A DNA stretch of 64,000 nt from Lanius collurio (lineage: Eukaryota; Chordata; Aves; Passeriformes; Laniidae), in the NCBI GenBank assembly GCA_020086605.1, contig JACBWW010000008.1:8165260-8229259 (forward strand). The letters run 5' to 3'. The notes below the pieces were generated by a model. It was not told the origin of the DNA and ran no database searches. It saw only the letters and a list, made by a program, of their open reading frames with translations. Of this stretch, positions 25,501 through 38,976 are shown in pieces (the stretch's first letter is position 1; each line of letters starts with the position of its first letter). The position numbers were made by a program, and so were the translations under genes.

Positions 25501-28500
25501 TAATGTGCTTTAGATTTATGCTGGCATAATTTTGCTAGAGTCAATCTAGAACAACTCAGCTCCTGTAGAAGTTTCTGGAGCAGATGAACCTTGAGTACCT
25601 TAAAAGTAGTATTTCTGGCATTTTTGCAGTGCATTGTCCTTAATGACAACAAAATGTGGCTGGTATTTATGGCAGGACCTATACACAGTAGGACACTGAA
25701 AATACAGTATCAAAAATACTGCCTGTGTAAATACATTCTGATCAGTGCTTTTATGTCTGCATAGCTGTATCCCAGAGCAGGCTGCTTGTACGGTGTTAAC
25801 CATACTGATGTATCGTAAGTGACTTGTAGGCAAGGAACTGGGACAACCCACTGGGGCCTTTAGTCACCGAATCTTTTTTAATATCTATAAACAGTTTTCT
25901 GACCTAGTTTATGAATGTCTGTATATGCATCAGCAGTACATCATCTTATGGGCCATGCTAACCTGTCTTACAGAACAGCTAAAGGTGGGCTGCATTGCAT
26001 AGCTCACAGAGCATTGCTGGTAAGAGGAGTATGTATTCTGTATACTTGGTTAGACATTTAATTTAGGTTTCATGTAATTGATTCTTGTAGTTAAATGGTA
26101 AATGTTGCTTTATAAGTAATAGAGGGAGGTGTTCTTCAAGTTTTGAGACAAAGCAAGCCTAACTTAGTAAGAAGAGAAGAGACCTATGAATCTCTACTAA
26201 CTAGGTTTTTAAATTATTATTATTTTATAGCAGCCTTAATGATACCATCTTTTTAAGCAGTTTAGCTCCATAAATTATGCTTGTGTTAAGTCATGTCATC
26301 TCCTAATGCTGTTCTGCAAGCAGAAAGTCATCTTCAACCCCTTAATGTCCCGTATTGCATATGTTCATATGGGCTGTGAGATTTGATTAGGCACAAGCAT
26401 ACTTCTGCTTGAATAGGAGTTATGAGAATTTGCTTATGTGGATGCCTTGTCAAGCATTAACACTGAATCATATTAGTATGTAGAGTCAGTATTATTACTA
26501 GATAGTTGATTTTGCTCTCACAGTCAGTAATCAGCAGTTTTCCCATTTATACTGCCCTGTATAAATGGCAAGGCATTTTGTTGTTTTTAGATAAATAAAA
26601 TATGAGTGGAAGTTTCACTAAGTTGTTACAGTGCCCCAATTTTATGCTTCTTCATTTTTATACTTGTATTTTGAGGGTTTTAGTAAGACTGAAATGCTTC
26701 TAAAGGTCTTCTTTCTAGTCATAACCCAGATATTCTGAGTCCCTAGTTGAAATCTAGTGTCTCATCGTTTCTACCTTTCTCTTAGAGGAAAACTCTCCTG
26801 GAAAGAGATCAGCTTGCCTGGCATTTTAAAATCCAGTTCTTCTTCTTTGCACGTTGAAAAGGAGTGTCAGCTCTCAGTTACCAAATAATTCATATGCTGT
26901 CTGCAGACATTAAAATTAGAAAGAGAAGCAGTAGAGAGCTTTGAAGCGGAATTTCCTTTCGTTAAATTAGTGAGTATGACAAGGTTATGTAATATTCCTG
27001 GGGGATAAAGTGGTGCACGTCACTAACCTTTTAGATTCAAGACGCATCGTGTTTTTGTTTGTGGCTGAAAGAAGGCTTAGTACTGGATTAACTAGCAAGG
27101 TCATCTTTCTAACTCAGGTAAATTAAGCCCCACCTAGCTTTTACATATACTTTTGTGATAAATACTATGTATATACACAAGCTTATACCTGTTTGTTTTG
27201 TATTGTGCATTTGAACATGTGCTGGTTGATGACTCAAATATATGCAGTTAGGTTAATGGATAGTGGGTTACTAGCGCTGGAATTCCTATAGGCGTGGGGG
27301 GAAAAAAAGGGAGAATTCTTGACTTCCTATGCATTTACCATATTGTCAGTATTATTTAGTTGTATGCCTGCATCTTTCAGTGCTCAGATTAAACACTAGA
27401 ACCAAGCATCCTGAATCTCCTTTCTTGAACTCTATTTCAAACCAGAATTTTTGTGTACAAACAACTGAAGAGACCCTGCAGTAAATAAGGGCAGATTTAG
27501 AAGCAAATGTATACCACTTTTGTGTTCTGTTGTGATATTTAAATAAAAGCTGAAGTTTGTATTTAAACTAATGTGTATGTAGAACTGACAGCTAAAGCTG
27601 TGCGCCCAGCTTGAGGAATGAAGGCAAGAGGGCATCATGAGAGTAGTCCTGGCTTTGGGAGGTTTCTCCATTAGTCTGATCATCCATGAGACTGACTCAG
27701 ATGGCTCGTAAGCCCTGGCTTCCTGTTCAGTAGGCTTAGCACAGTATTGCTCTGACAGGGAAGTAGTTAATTATTAGTCTGAATTTTACACTAAATGTCC
27801 TAATTGTTCGTCATGAAACCAGCTTAAATTGTAAGTAGTTTGCAACATTTTTGATAGAAAAAGCACGGCAATAAATACTTCTTCAGCTTCTTTCTACTTC
27901 AAATATAAGTATATTGGTCTAGGGTATTAGTAAAAGGCCTTTTTCACAGGTTTTTCACATAAGTTCTTTGTATTTGTGAAAGCCTTTTTCTTTCTCTCAG
28001 TTATTATAAGCTAAAAATGGACGTGTGTATGTGAGTGTTATTAGTTGGCAAATAAACGTCTGCTGCTGTCTATGTTGGTTCGTATAGCTCCCATGTCCCT
28101 AGGGCTCAGATAATGTCTGTCTCAAAAAAAGCATACATAATCCACAGTGAAATGAGCTGGTAACAAGGTTTGCAGAGCTTAGAGGTACAAATTAAATATA
28201 TGCTATTTTAACATTAGACCTTTTGGAAAATGTAACCTACCTGTTCGATTTGTGAGGCCTTACTTGTAAGTCTGTAATTTGATTTTGTATTTCAGGGAAG
28301 AGCGAACCTAATGGCCAGCCTACTAAACTGACAGTGTGCATTGCAGGAAATTTGAAAACATAAATATAGAGTTGACTTTTCATATTTTTCTTGAGAGATC
28401 AGCAAGTGAGATTTTTATTTTTTTGAGCTACTTACTAAATCTGTAGAGTGTGTATGCTCTGTCAGATTGAAGGCTGGGAATGGGAGATGACTGCTAAATT

Positions 28501-31500
28501 GGAAAAATAGCCCTAAAGTACCAACCAGAAACCTCCCTCAAAAACCAGTCATTTGTTCTGAGTGCATTTGCTTTTAGAAGAATATGTGTAGCAGAAAGAA
28601 GGTGGGGAGATGTGTGTTTCAATTATACTATCAAGATTTTATGAGTATTATAGGGGCTGAGTTTCTCAAAGGATGCCTTGATTGATGCCTGTAAAGGGAA
28701 ATAGCTTGATTTCCTTTACACACTTTTTTGGGAAACGTGTGTTTGTACCTGGAAATAGTTTCTGGATCAGGATTTTCAGCTGGACTTCATTGGCATGGCT
28801 GAAATGCATTTAATAGTTCAAAGATATAAAACTGATAATTTTAAGTCACAGGATAATAAAACTATTCAGCTGCTCAGGGTATGATGATTCTTGAATATTG
28901 TGTTTTTTCTTTTTAAAGGATGTTAAGGCAGGTGCAGTTTTAAGAGGTTCAGAGTGAGAAACAGAAAAATTTCACAGCTTGTGACTGACAGACAAGAGCT
29001 TTTAGAAACATATTACTTGTTAACTTCAGAATTTCTTTATGCAGATTTCATGAATACAAATTATTTCTCGTCCTTATAGAAATAAAAACTAATTAGCTTT
29101 CCTACACAGAGTGAGAAATGCAGGTCCTCTGTAAGTGCAGGTTAGAATTAAGGTGAAACAATTACTTGTAACAATGATCAGTCTAACTGATGTCGCAGAT
29201 TATTACTAAATAAGCAGCTAATTAGCAGCTAATGCTATAAATAAGTGTGTTTTGAAATTTCTAATAAGTACTTTTCTATTAAGTACTATATATATTTTTT
29301 TAATGTATTAACTACTGGAGGAATTGTGAAAATAATAACAAATCATGTAATTTGTAATACATCAGTACAGTATCAGACTGAGATTACATGCAACATTTGC
29401 CTATTTGTTCATTTTTACCTGGACAGGAATCTTCACCACCTTCACCATCATTAAATATGAACTAGTCTATGGCCTTTTTATTTATAGGCCTGTAAGTCTG
29501 TGGAATACAGCGAATGTTGCAAAATTGGAAATGAGGTGAATAAAGGAATTTTGTTTGGTTTGTTTCAGTTTGTGGGTGGTTTTTGTCTGGTTGGGGGATT
29601 TTTTTGGGGTTGTTTTTTTATTCTATTTATTTAGATTTTTATTGTGTGTCAAAAATTTCTGAGTCTGTAACTTGATATGGGAAAAATTACTTCAGAATTT
29701 TTTACTCGGAGTGAGTCTGGTCACATACCCCCTGAAACTTTATGCTGCTAGAACAGTAATACAAAAGGGCTCCACACTAAGTGAAAATTATTTTTGTGAT
29801 TGTATGTGTGCAGTATTCCAAAGCATATGGGCACCTGCCAGACCACATGGTTTGCTCTGTTCTCAACCTTAGAACATTTAATGGGAACAATTGTGATTAT
29901 CATCTTCCAACTTTTATTGCTACAAAATGAGTCTTTATAACTGAGGAAGTTACTGTAGTTTCTAAAGAGTCTCCTCAAATACATGCAAATTTATAAGTAA
30001 ATGGGGCATTTGAAAGAAGGGTCTATGCATTTTCAGGGTTTTTTATGTGTTTATTCACCCTTACTGTGTATGCTTACACAGATATGATATGATTTTTGGC
30101 AATTTTTATTCTAAGCTACTAAACTTTTTCATATTTCAGGCATATGATGGCATTTAATCTTAAATTGAATTATTTTATTTTAGGAACCTCTGTACACCCC
30201 AGAGAATCTAGAAACAAATGCATTAGGTCCTGCATCCTCTGTATATTGTCCATAGTAAGTTCGCATGGAGAACTAGCTGTAGCTGGACTGCAGACATCCC
30301 CTTAGCTCTCACTTCAAAGAACGTGAATTCTTATCCTCATATTCACTTTTTCTTTAGAGGAGTATGTCCATAAAAATGTCTTCACACAAGAACAGTTTGC
30401 AGTACCTGTGGAAAGAAGGGGGCTGAAGTAGCAATTTCAAAGTATTTTGTCAGACATTTTATTTGAGTGCAGGGAAAAAGTATTACATATGCTTAAAGCA
30501 TAGCACAGAACAGAACAGTAACTTTAAAATGGATAATTCTATTACATGATGTGAATGTGAATTAATTAATTCCATTCACTATTTCAGATTTCTACTTAAA
30601 CTTTTAAAAGACTATGGGGAGGCGCAGAAGGGAAGAAAGAACTGTCTTATGCTTGTGCCAGGATATTCAAATGTTCCAATCAAAATGAGTTATTTTAGTG
30701 TCACGTTACAAATATATTTTATGGAGCCCTAATATGCAAAAAACACTCCTTCTATCTGAATAGTGGTAAACCACCTCTATTTCAGAAGTTCCTGTGCCCC
30801 TTGAGGCGACAGCTTGACTGTTCATTGAAGCACCATCCTAACTTCTATGAGTTTAAACTCTTCAAAACAAATAAATGCAAGCTCAGTGTATTTAAGATGA
30901 GCTAGCAATACATTCAATTTTCCGTCATATATTAAGAGTGTAATTTGCAGTGGTTTAATAGTTGTCTCTTTGGCTTCTCAAGAGTCCCAGCAAGAAGTGC
31001 ATACCATGTAGCAGATGGTGGGAGCCTACAGCTCTTGAATGACAATGCCTGTGGTACTCTTCAGAAGTCCAAGTTACGGATATCTTCTGCTCTATTTTTT
31101 TATTTTTTCCCAGCTTGACAAGGTATCAAAATTCAGTATTAGTATGACTATCTGGGTAGGCATCAGTATATAAACAAGCAAAACTTGGGTGTTCTTGCAT
31201 TTAAAAGATAATATTGAAGCAATTTTGATGATGCCCTCAAGAGAATTTAAGTGCAGTAATGCGAGATGCTGGTTTTAAAAGATTTTCACATATTTTGTTT
31301 TAATTACACTTGTGTTATTGTAACTGCATTTATTGAAATGTTACCAAGTAAAGTTCCAAAAGTGCTGAAGACTGTGGTACCATAGTTGGTAACGTATTGC
31401 ATCTTATTTTTTTGGCAGATTTAATTGCAGTGGAAATTTCCCATATAGATTGTTGCTGTGCTTAATGGACTGTGCTGTGGAGAGTTTTTCTTGAACTATG

Positions 31501-34500
31501 CACTGCTGTTGTTAAGGGAGATCGAAAATAGTTGTCAGTTTTCAATCAAAAATGCCCTCATGTTAATAAGCACAACTGTGTGTGCAGTTTAATTGTATTT
31601 GCTATCAGAGTGCCTAGCAGCATAGGTCAAAATCAATGTCAGGAAACTGACAACATTAATTGTGAAGATAATTTGTGTCAAACCTTAATTAACAACTTTT
31701 GCAAAGATAGAGGCAACAAATAACTACTTTTCATTTTTGATTCTGCTGGGTTGTGATTTTGCATACCCTTACACTCATGGTGGTTGGTTTATATGTAACA
31801 ACATGAACATGTTAAGTGAGGAATAAAAAGAGGGATTGCATAATACTTACCTGTCTCCATGGCAGACAATTTTATAAATTTATTTATGTTATAATAATAA
31901 TTATTTATCTTCTCTGATACCATATGATACCTGAAAGATAATTGACTTTCTTTCAAGATTAGGTCTTGGAGGAGAGTCATGGCAATGTTTTTTATAGGAA
32001 TTACTTACTTACTTATGTAAAAAGCAGCTTTGACCAGATACATACCTTTTTTTTTTCAGCTAGGTTATGGTCTAAGTGAAAGACAAAGATCACCCCAGTT
32101 CCCCTCGATACTGGATTGTGAAGCTTTTTCATTGATGAAGATAGTATTAGTCACATCATACAAGAAAGTGGTTTTTATATACAACTTTAAACCTTTGTTT
32201 TCTTGAAAAGTATTCACAAGTTGACTATTGCATCATTATGTTCAACTGCCCTTGTTTTCTGTCTCTAATGCTACATGGTTAAAAAATAACAGCTTTACTC
32301 ATTGTTGGTCCAGCAAAAATTCACATAGGACTGCAAAAATACTGTTGTTCAGGTGGCTGGAGCCATGTTAAGTATTCAGTCCTATTTCTGCAACTTCACG
32401 GTGTAGATAATAATGCTCTGCAGAGGCTAGTATGCAGTTTCTGTAGAGGAGTCATGGCAGCTGTAGTCCTTTAGTCCTTTACTGGGTTTGGGCCAGTTCT
32501 ACCTGAAGAAATCATTAGAAAACTGATTGTACCTCTAACAGCAGTTAGGTTTGGTGGAAGATTTTTAATTTTATTTGTTGCTATGTGTTCTACTTGCTGC
32601 CTATGAGCTACTACAAATAGTTACTATGTGCTGTTGGACTTCCTCATGAATTGTTTCTCTTTCAGCAGCTTGAGTTCTAACAGTGAATTCAAAAAATGTC
32701 AAAAAAAATTTAAAAGAGAATGGCAGCATGTCATTTTTCACTTGGCACACAATCACAACTTGTGCCCACAGAATGTCAGTAGGTCAGATTCAGTCTCTTT
32801 CTACAGTGATGAGTTAAAACATACATAGAAAGGGTTCAAGAAGAGCACTTTTGTGAAACCCAGATGCTCTTCAGCAGAATATATTTTTGTATTTTTTGTG
32901 GTCCAGGCATAACACCTGTGACTTGGGAAAGGATTTCTAGTTTCTTCGCTCTAAGTGTGTTTTATTTGCTATGGTTTTGGCAATTTTTGACATCAGAGAA
33001 GTTCTTTCATAATTTCCCCATGGCAGTAGTGGCACACTATACTGCTGAGATGTTCTCTTGCAATTGGCTTTAGGTGTATTTTCATCAGGAAAATTAGCAG
33101 AGTGGGTACTTCCAAGACCATTGAGCATTCTGAAATGTTAAAAAACTAAAGACACTTTCCTGACATTCCTTTTAAAGAAAAGAGCATGCAGATTTTCAGG
33201 AACATCATATTTTTTAAAAGATCCTTTTTTATATTAGAGGTAAGGTAAAAAATTCCCCTAATTTCATTTTGTACAATAGCATCTTGGCATTTTAAACTAT
33301 TTCAGGACTTCTTCTGGTGTTGCATACGTGCATGACTGTAGGCTGTTGTGTTTCTTGCATTCAAATAAACATACTGACAAGAAATGGTGCCTATGGAAAT
33401 ACCAGTTTTGCAGGATAGGGGGTTAGACATCAGAACTAAAGAACAACAACATAGAAATGAAAACTAGTACAGTAGTAAACCTGTCAGAACTAAGAGAGGA
33501 AAGTGAAGAAGAGGGAAGAAGTAGGAAACATAAAGGAGCTGACTGCTGCTATTTGAAGATGAGAACAAAAATTAATTACAGTGGATGCTATAAAGCAATT
33601 CTACTCAGGATGGCTTCATAGCAAAGACCTGTTTTTTCTGCCATTTATTGTCTCACCTCGTGTCATTTAAATCAGTATCTGAAGGTGTATTGGATCTTAA
33701 GAAACTTTTTAGCTAAGAAAGAGAATGATTTAAATATTTAGAGGAATTTTTCAACATTTTTATTCTCTGTTTAAATGTAATCTTACAGATTTCATTATTT
33801 TATCTTTAGAAGTTGTGTCGTTATGTCTTGTGTTGCTCTAAGTTTGAAAATTTTATCTCAACACAAGTCAGATAAATTAATTTTGATATGTTGTAACAGA
33901 AATAAAGGGAAAAAGAATAATTAATTAAAATTACATTTCATACTTTCAAAACCGTTTCTTCATTTATCTCTCCTCTCCTGTTGGTGCAGGATCTTACTTT
34001 AGTTCTCCTTTCTGACGTGGTAGAATTCAGGAATGAACAGGAGTTGTACTCAAAACTGTGCCCAAGCATAAATCTCTCTTCTTTTAGACCTTTCTGCCCA
34101 GACTCTTAATACATGGTAATTTACTTCCACCATGCAAAATTGCAAATTCTTTCTCCTAAATGTCACTGATTTTAATGTCTCAAAGGTGAGAATCCTGTTT
34201 TCATGACACCCTGTGATCATAGTATCAAGCAGTGAATCATGATATTATTCCAGTTGATTGATGAACTCATTTTGCAACAGAACTCAAATTCAATTTTTTA
34301 TTTATAATGGTGATAAAATGTAATGTGTGATCTTGCTATTCCAGTGCCATCAGATTTTGCTTTTAATGTAAATTTCACTCATAAAATCTGTAAGTACTTT
34401 CCTGACCTTTTAGAGTTTTTTTTAATAATGCTTTATTTTGCAGGTGAATGATATCACTGGAAAAACAAAGCAGTTCCTTCTTTCTAAATTTTGAAATCTT

Positions 34501-34553
34501 GATGTGATTTTTACTGCTTGGATTAATTTGGTTAATTTTTTTGTTTGTTTCAG

Positions 34554-34699
34554 CACCACCAAAGTTTACAAGAACTCCTGTTGACCAGACAGGGGTTTCA
34601 GGAGGAGTTGCCTCATTCATCTGTCAAGCCACAGGAGATCCAAGACCTAAAATTGTCTGGAATAAAAAAGGAAAGAAAGTCAGCAATCAGAGATTTGAG
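34554..34699 (+). CDS. PTPRD: Internal coding exon: first half of Ig domain 1 of receptor tyrosine phosphatase PTP-delta
   Basis: This exon encodes the N-terminal half of the first extracellular Ig domain of a LAR-family receptor protein tyrosine phosphatase, a synaptic and axonal adhesion receptor. Reading from the split first codon gives [14 protein letters not shown], then a segment with [16 protein letters not shown], then [13 protein letters not shown]. The Cys of FICQ is the B-strand half of the Ig disulfide and the Trp of IVW is the core Trp. The lysine run NKKGKK (34661-34678) is the loop that binds heparan and chondroitin sulfate in this family. The [10 protein letters not shown] start and [14 protein letters not shown] fit PTPRD better than the PTPRS or PTPRF paralogs, as I recall them. 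The acceptor is a pyrimidine-rich tract ending TTTCAG at 34553; the donor GTATTA starts at 34700. The exon enters in phase 1 and leaves in phase 0 (146 nt). It has no start codon, so a signal-peptide exon must lie upstream. Confidence 0.93.
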
Positions 34700-37600
34700 G
34701 TATTAGGTCCATTGTTCTGTTCCTCTGAAAAAAAATTTATTCCAATCTTGTTTTTAATCCAAGTATGTGTGCTTTGTTAATAGTGATTTAGAAAAACAGA
34801 ACTGACTATCAGGAGGGATAATTTGGTGGGAGCAGTCTCGGGAAATTTTTAATTTTCAAAACTGGTTATGCATAGAACCATTAAAGAGAAAACTGCTGCT
34901 GCTGTTTTCTGAGCTAGTATGGTTGAACTGAGGAGCTTTGTGGTGCCTCTGTTCAGTTTGCTGTCTCATGAAGGAGCTGCTGGGGACATGGGTTAAGCAG
35001 TGACAGCTGTCTCCAAAAGCAAACCACCTCCTTTTGTGACAAAGTGCATCAAGCAGTCCTAATCTTGGACTGCTTCTGCTGCCACAATTCCTTGACCCTG
35101 TGGAGGAAAGAGATGAAGGGGGCACTCTAGTCCCTGCTGCTGAAGAGGGAAAGTAAAACTTGCTTGCTTTTGATTCTTTTCCGAACAATAAATTAGGAAA
35201 AGGCTTAGAGAAAGATGTTTCTATCCACAACCTTCAGTTAAAGGAAACAGTAAAATAATCTGCTCAAAGGATTCTAGTTATTTGGGGGAAATAAGAAAAC
35301 AAGAATTATTCCCTCTTGTAGTGGCAGGAATAATTAATGTTAGATACGGATTGACCTTTAACATGAAGAAAAAACCTCAGAAAATGGGGACAAGCTTTTA
35401 GAGGAGATATCAGAACTGGCACTAAGAGTGTATAATTGTCTCTTAAATGTTTTCGGTGTTAAATAAGATACTTCTCATTGCTTAAAAACAGTTGTTCTAA
35501 AGTTAGTGATTTGTGTATAAAACAGTTGTGACATGAATTTTATGAGCAAATGATCTAATATATAGTTATTAAGAACTGACTGAATATCAAACTCCTGTAT
35601 ATTAAGTTGAAGTAGTGTTTGAGAGGATTGCTTGTCCAGGCTTTCAGGTCAGATTTTTTTAGAAGAACTGCATTTCTTCTATAAACCAAATTTATTCTAA
35701 TAATTTTTGTTTCAAAAAATACCTGAAGGCATTGGAATTTGTTCATTAAACATTATAATTTTTGGCTTGTGTATTTACTACAACATGAAAAATAAAATCA
35801 TGAATTTAAATGTTACCTCCTAGTGCCAAAAACTACTCTTTGCACAGCATATGCGAAGCTGTGTTGGCTAGAGCAATTAACATAGAATTTTTGTCAGAAA
35901 TTCTACGCAATTTATCCTTTTCTGTTCACAGAACTTTCACTCAAAGTGAATACTAAACAGAGAAAGATTGTGCATGTATATGTTTACTCTGTGTTATTCT
36001 GCTTGCAGTGTGTCATGGTTTATTTCCTTAATATATGGCTTTCTAGGTACCTATGTACCTGATTTTAGGGAGAATACAAAAAAATAAAGTGGTTTTATTT
36101 CCATTAAAATTACTTGAAAGTAACTGTCAAAAACACCTTAAAATGTTTTAAAAAATGCCTTCAGTGGACTGTTGAACAAATCGTGTAGCCAAGGAAGATA
36201 GAATGTATTTCAAAGAAATAGATCACACTTGCCAAGTGTTTTATAATTTTTATCATGTCCACTGAGCAGAGCAGTTACAAAGTGTGCAGAGAAAATCATT
36301 ATTTTAAGCAGCTTTTCTTCCTGTTCAAAGTAAGACCATTAATTCATGCCATAGAATCTCTAAATAAGATAAGAACAGCAGTAGAAATTGGATTCAAAAA
36401 AGACATATGAAACTTATGGAAAAAAAGAAATGTCTGAGATTGTCAGCTGAACCAATAAGAGAATAATTAGTTTGGTTTCTTTTCCTCTTCTTTCACAGTA
36501 ATATTTTTTATATTTCTCTGAGTTACTTAGTGATACAAGACATCAAAATGTTTTACCTGGACACCAGTCTTCACGTAGTAAAAACAGCCTGAAAGGACTC
36601 TAGTGGTCCATTTGACCCACCTGCTTTCCCAGGGATGGTGGGGGTTACTTTTTTATTATTCAATAAACTTGGACAGTCTCCTGCAGAGTTTTATGAACTT
36701 GTCCTGATTATTTGTCCACCATGTGAAACCAGAACTCTTTTGCTGAAACTTCATGTGTGTAGCAATTGGGCAACAAATACTGTATTTCCTCTCTCTTGAC
36801 TGCTTATATATTTGAACACTATGGTCATTGAGTGTTCTTGCTCACCAACTAATTCTCACAAGTTAATGGAAATAGTAGTGAGAGCTAGGCATTGCTTCTG
36901 ATATTAAAATCCACAGTAAGACCTTGTGGGTCTTCTCTGTTAATCTTTCAGCAGTTAGTAATATTTCAGATATAGACCCTGAACCCTTTTTTTCTCCTCT
37001 TCCTTCCAATTAATTAAAATAATAGGAATTATAAAAAATGCTTTAGGTTGCTAGGAAATCTTTTAAGAGGAACTTAAGAAGGAACAGAAAAGGGAAAAAA
37101 TAAAAGTTAAAAATCACATCATTCTACTCTGTGTTCAAGACTGCTTTCATTAAAAAATCTCGGTCATAAAAAAAGTAAAATCTCATTCAGTAGATGAGGA
37201 AGAGTGAGGAATTAACTAGCTGTGACATGCAGGAAAGTGGAGAGCTCATCACATGAAAAATAAATCCCTTTTATGATACATACTTTTGAGACATCAGACT
37301 TGATACTTAATCTCTGCAATATTGCCCAATCCAATCTGCTGCAGTTGTTTTCATTAGCTGTCCAGATAAATTTATTCAGCATTTGGGTTTAAACAATAGC
37401 AATTATTCTTTTTTAAGTATGTTTGTGAGTATTTGGATCCTGTGCTCACATTTTTTATCTATAAATTGTTAATCTGAGTGCTTAAAGACTGTGAAATGTT
37501 TCTCTCCCTCATAAATGTCAATTTATCAAGAATTCTAGTGATTCCTTTAATTGTACTAACTTCAGGTAAATATTTTGTGTTGTCTAGACTTGCTTAAGGC

Positions 37601-38834
37601 AATGGCTTTACTGGCAGAATAAGAAAAATCCTGTGAGCTATCAAACAAATGTATTATCAAAAAACCCCAGGGTTTTTATCTTATTTTCACCTCTCCCAAT
37701 GCTAAGCAGAAACTGAGCAATTCCTACAAAGAAAACAGTAAGATACAGGGGATATTTATCATCATTTCCAACCTTGTACTTTATAGCTCTCTTATTTTCA
37801 ACATGTACAGAGATCTCATAGGTTGCTTGTGTGTAAATTAGACAGAAGGAGACAAACAGATGTGCAGAGAGGCATATATGTAAATTGCTTTGTGCATGTA
37901 TGTATAGATTATGGGCAGATAGTAATTATTTTGTAGAGAAAAACAAAAAAAATATTGACTGTCCTTTCTTTATAAGTGCCATTTGCCTAATGGTAATACT
38001 GATATCTCTCAGTGTTTTTTTTTAAATTTCTTTTTTGAAAAGTATATTAACTAGATTACTGCTATTAATTATTAAGAAAGCTTTCCCAGTACCTACAGAT
38101 TGTTGCAGTACTCACCAATATTTTATGTGACTCTGACTGCAAGTCAAGAAGAAAATAAGATCTGTTCAGTCAGTTTTCACATATAAAAGTTATTACTTCT
38201 TGTGTGAATATTGCAGTTTTAAAACTAAATCTTAAAAGTTTACCCTTATTATTTAGTCTCTTAAATGGTCAGTTTGTTGGATAAATTGACTTATGTTCTG
38301 TGGGTTAAATACAAAGCTAAACTGAGTCTTTCTGTTTGGTTCAGAAATTGCAGAAAGTTTTTAACTTTGGACCCAAACGAGTGAGTGAGCTGCAGTCTGC
38401 GAGTAGAGAGGGAAATAGCTAGCAGCAATTAAAATGAATGTAACTGGCATTTGAAGGTAGAGTACTTTATCTAAGAGAATGGAGAGGTATTGGGGGTGAA
38501 CTTCAGAATAAGAGAGCATCAAGTTACAGACTTGTTTCTTACAGCCTTTTTTCACTGGGTTGTTTTGTTTTGTTTGTTCCTTTGTTTTTTGTCCTGTATT
38601 TCTTGAAGCTGTTTTAAAGTGGCCACTGAATACTCACTGAACAGCAATGTATGTTCCAAAGTGTTGCCTTTTAAACATTTTCCCATATCACTGGGATTAT
38701 TCATGGTATATGAATTTGAAAAGCAAACCTGTCTTTGGTGACTTGAATACCAACAGGCCACTGTTCATGAGCTGATTAGCTGAGGGATAGGTATTAGTAA
38801 CAACATCTGTGACAGCTTTTATTTCCTTTTATAG
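34700..38834 (+). other. PTPRD intron between the two Ig1 exons
   Basis: A complete 4,135-nt intron bounded by GT at 34700 and AG at 38833-38834. It splits the Ig1 coding sequence between codons (phase 0), after RFE and before VIE. No CR1 or LTR was recognised inside it, in contrast to the flanking introns. It contains ordinary AT-rich sequence, a modestly GC-richer stretch at about 34880-35160 and T/G-rich low-complexity sequence at 38558-38592. Confidence 0.85.
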
Positions 38835-38976
38835 GTAATAGAGTTTGATGATGGATCTGGATCAGTTCTCAGAATACAACCACTGCGCACACCACGAGAT
38901 GAAGCTATTTATGAATGTGTGGCTTCCAACAGTGTTGGCGAAATAAGTGTGTCCACAAGACTCACTGTTTTACGTG
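38835..38976 (+). CDS. PTPRD: Internal coding exon: second half of Ig domain 1 of receptor tyrosine phosphatase PTP-delta
   Basis: This exon completes Ig domain 1. The translation begins [20 protein letters not shown], continues [19 protein letters not shown] and ends STRLTVLR plus the first base of the next codon. YEC is the F-strand cysteine with the D-x-x-x-Y-x-C pattern of I-set Ig domains; it should pair with the FICQ cysteine in the preceding exon. The acceptor is TTTCCTTTTATAG ending at 38834. The donor reads G|GTAAGT from 38977, near-perfect consensus. Phase is 0 in, 1 out (142 nt), fitting a following glutamate codon as in LAR-family proteins. The FDDGSGSVL and EISVSTRL stretches point to PTPRD rather than PTPRS. 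The exon lies 4,135 nt from the previous one, and no stop interrupts the joined frame. Recalled mammalian PTPRD has Asn where this reads Ser in ASNSVG, a conservative difference. Confidence 0.93.

Larger units (their letters stand above)
1..34553 (+). other. Upstream PTPRD intron (3' part), repeat-bearing, no exon recognised
   Basis: AT-rich sequence with frequent stops in all frames and no exon I could support. Apart from the repeats listed separately, the stretches 1-951, 2310-3149, 3785-10197, 10278-15644, 16590-17148, 17531-19041 and 19325-34553 look like unique or anciently decayed intron. The open frames there are short, start at random ATGs and show no recognisable domain. The acceptor at 34552-34553 follows a T-rich tract, with a possible branch point near 34521-34528 (GATTAAT). 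Confidence 0.7.

Noticed and set aside
1..34553. Search for the PTPRD signal-peptide exon upstream of Ig1
   Set aside because: I saw no ATG-led hydrophobic segment ending in phase 1 with a donor that fits. It is probably further upstream, but a short exon could be missed by eye.
34541..34780. Open frame extending through the first Ig1 exon on both sides
   Set aside because: The residues before APPKF and after RFE come from intron; the consensus acceptor and the GT donor, with continuation at 38835, define the real exon.
34856..35230. 124-aa minus-strand frame over a GC-richer patch with a short CTG run
   Set aside because: Ser-rich with no domain or homology recognised, and only three CTG units. 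I could not tie it to a known repeat or exon.
36590..36730. Possible minus-strand CR1 remnant (GGACTCTAGTGGTCC, TTTCCCAGGGATGGTGGG)
   Set aside because: Only a few words resemble CR1 and their order is not convincing.
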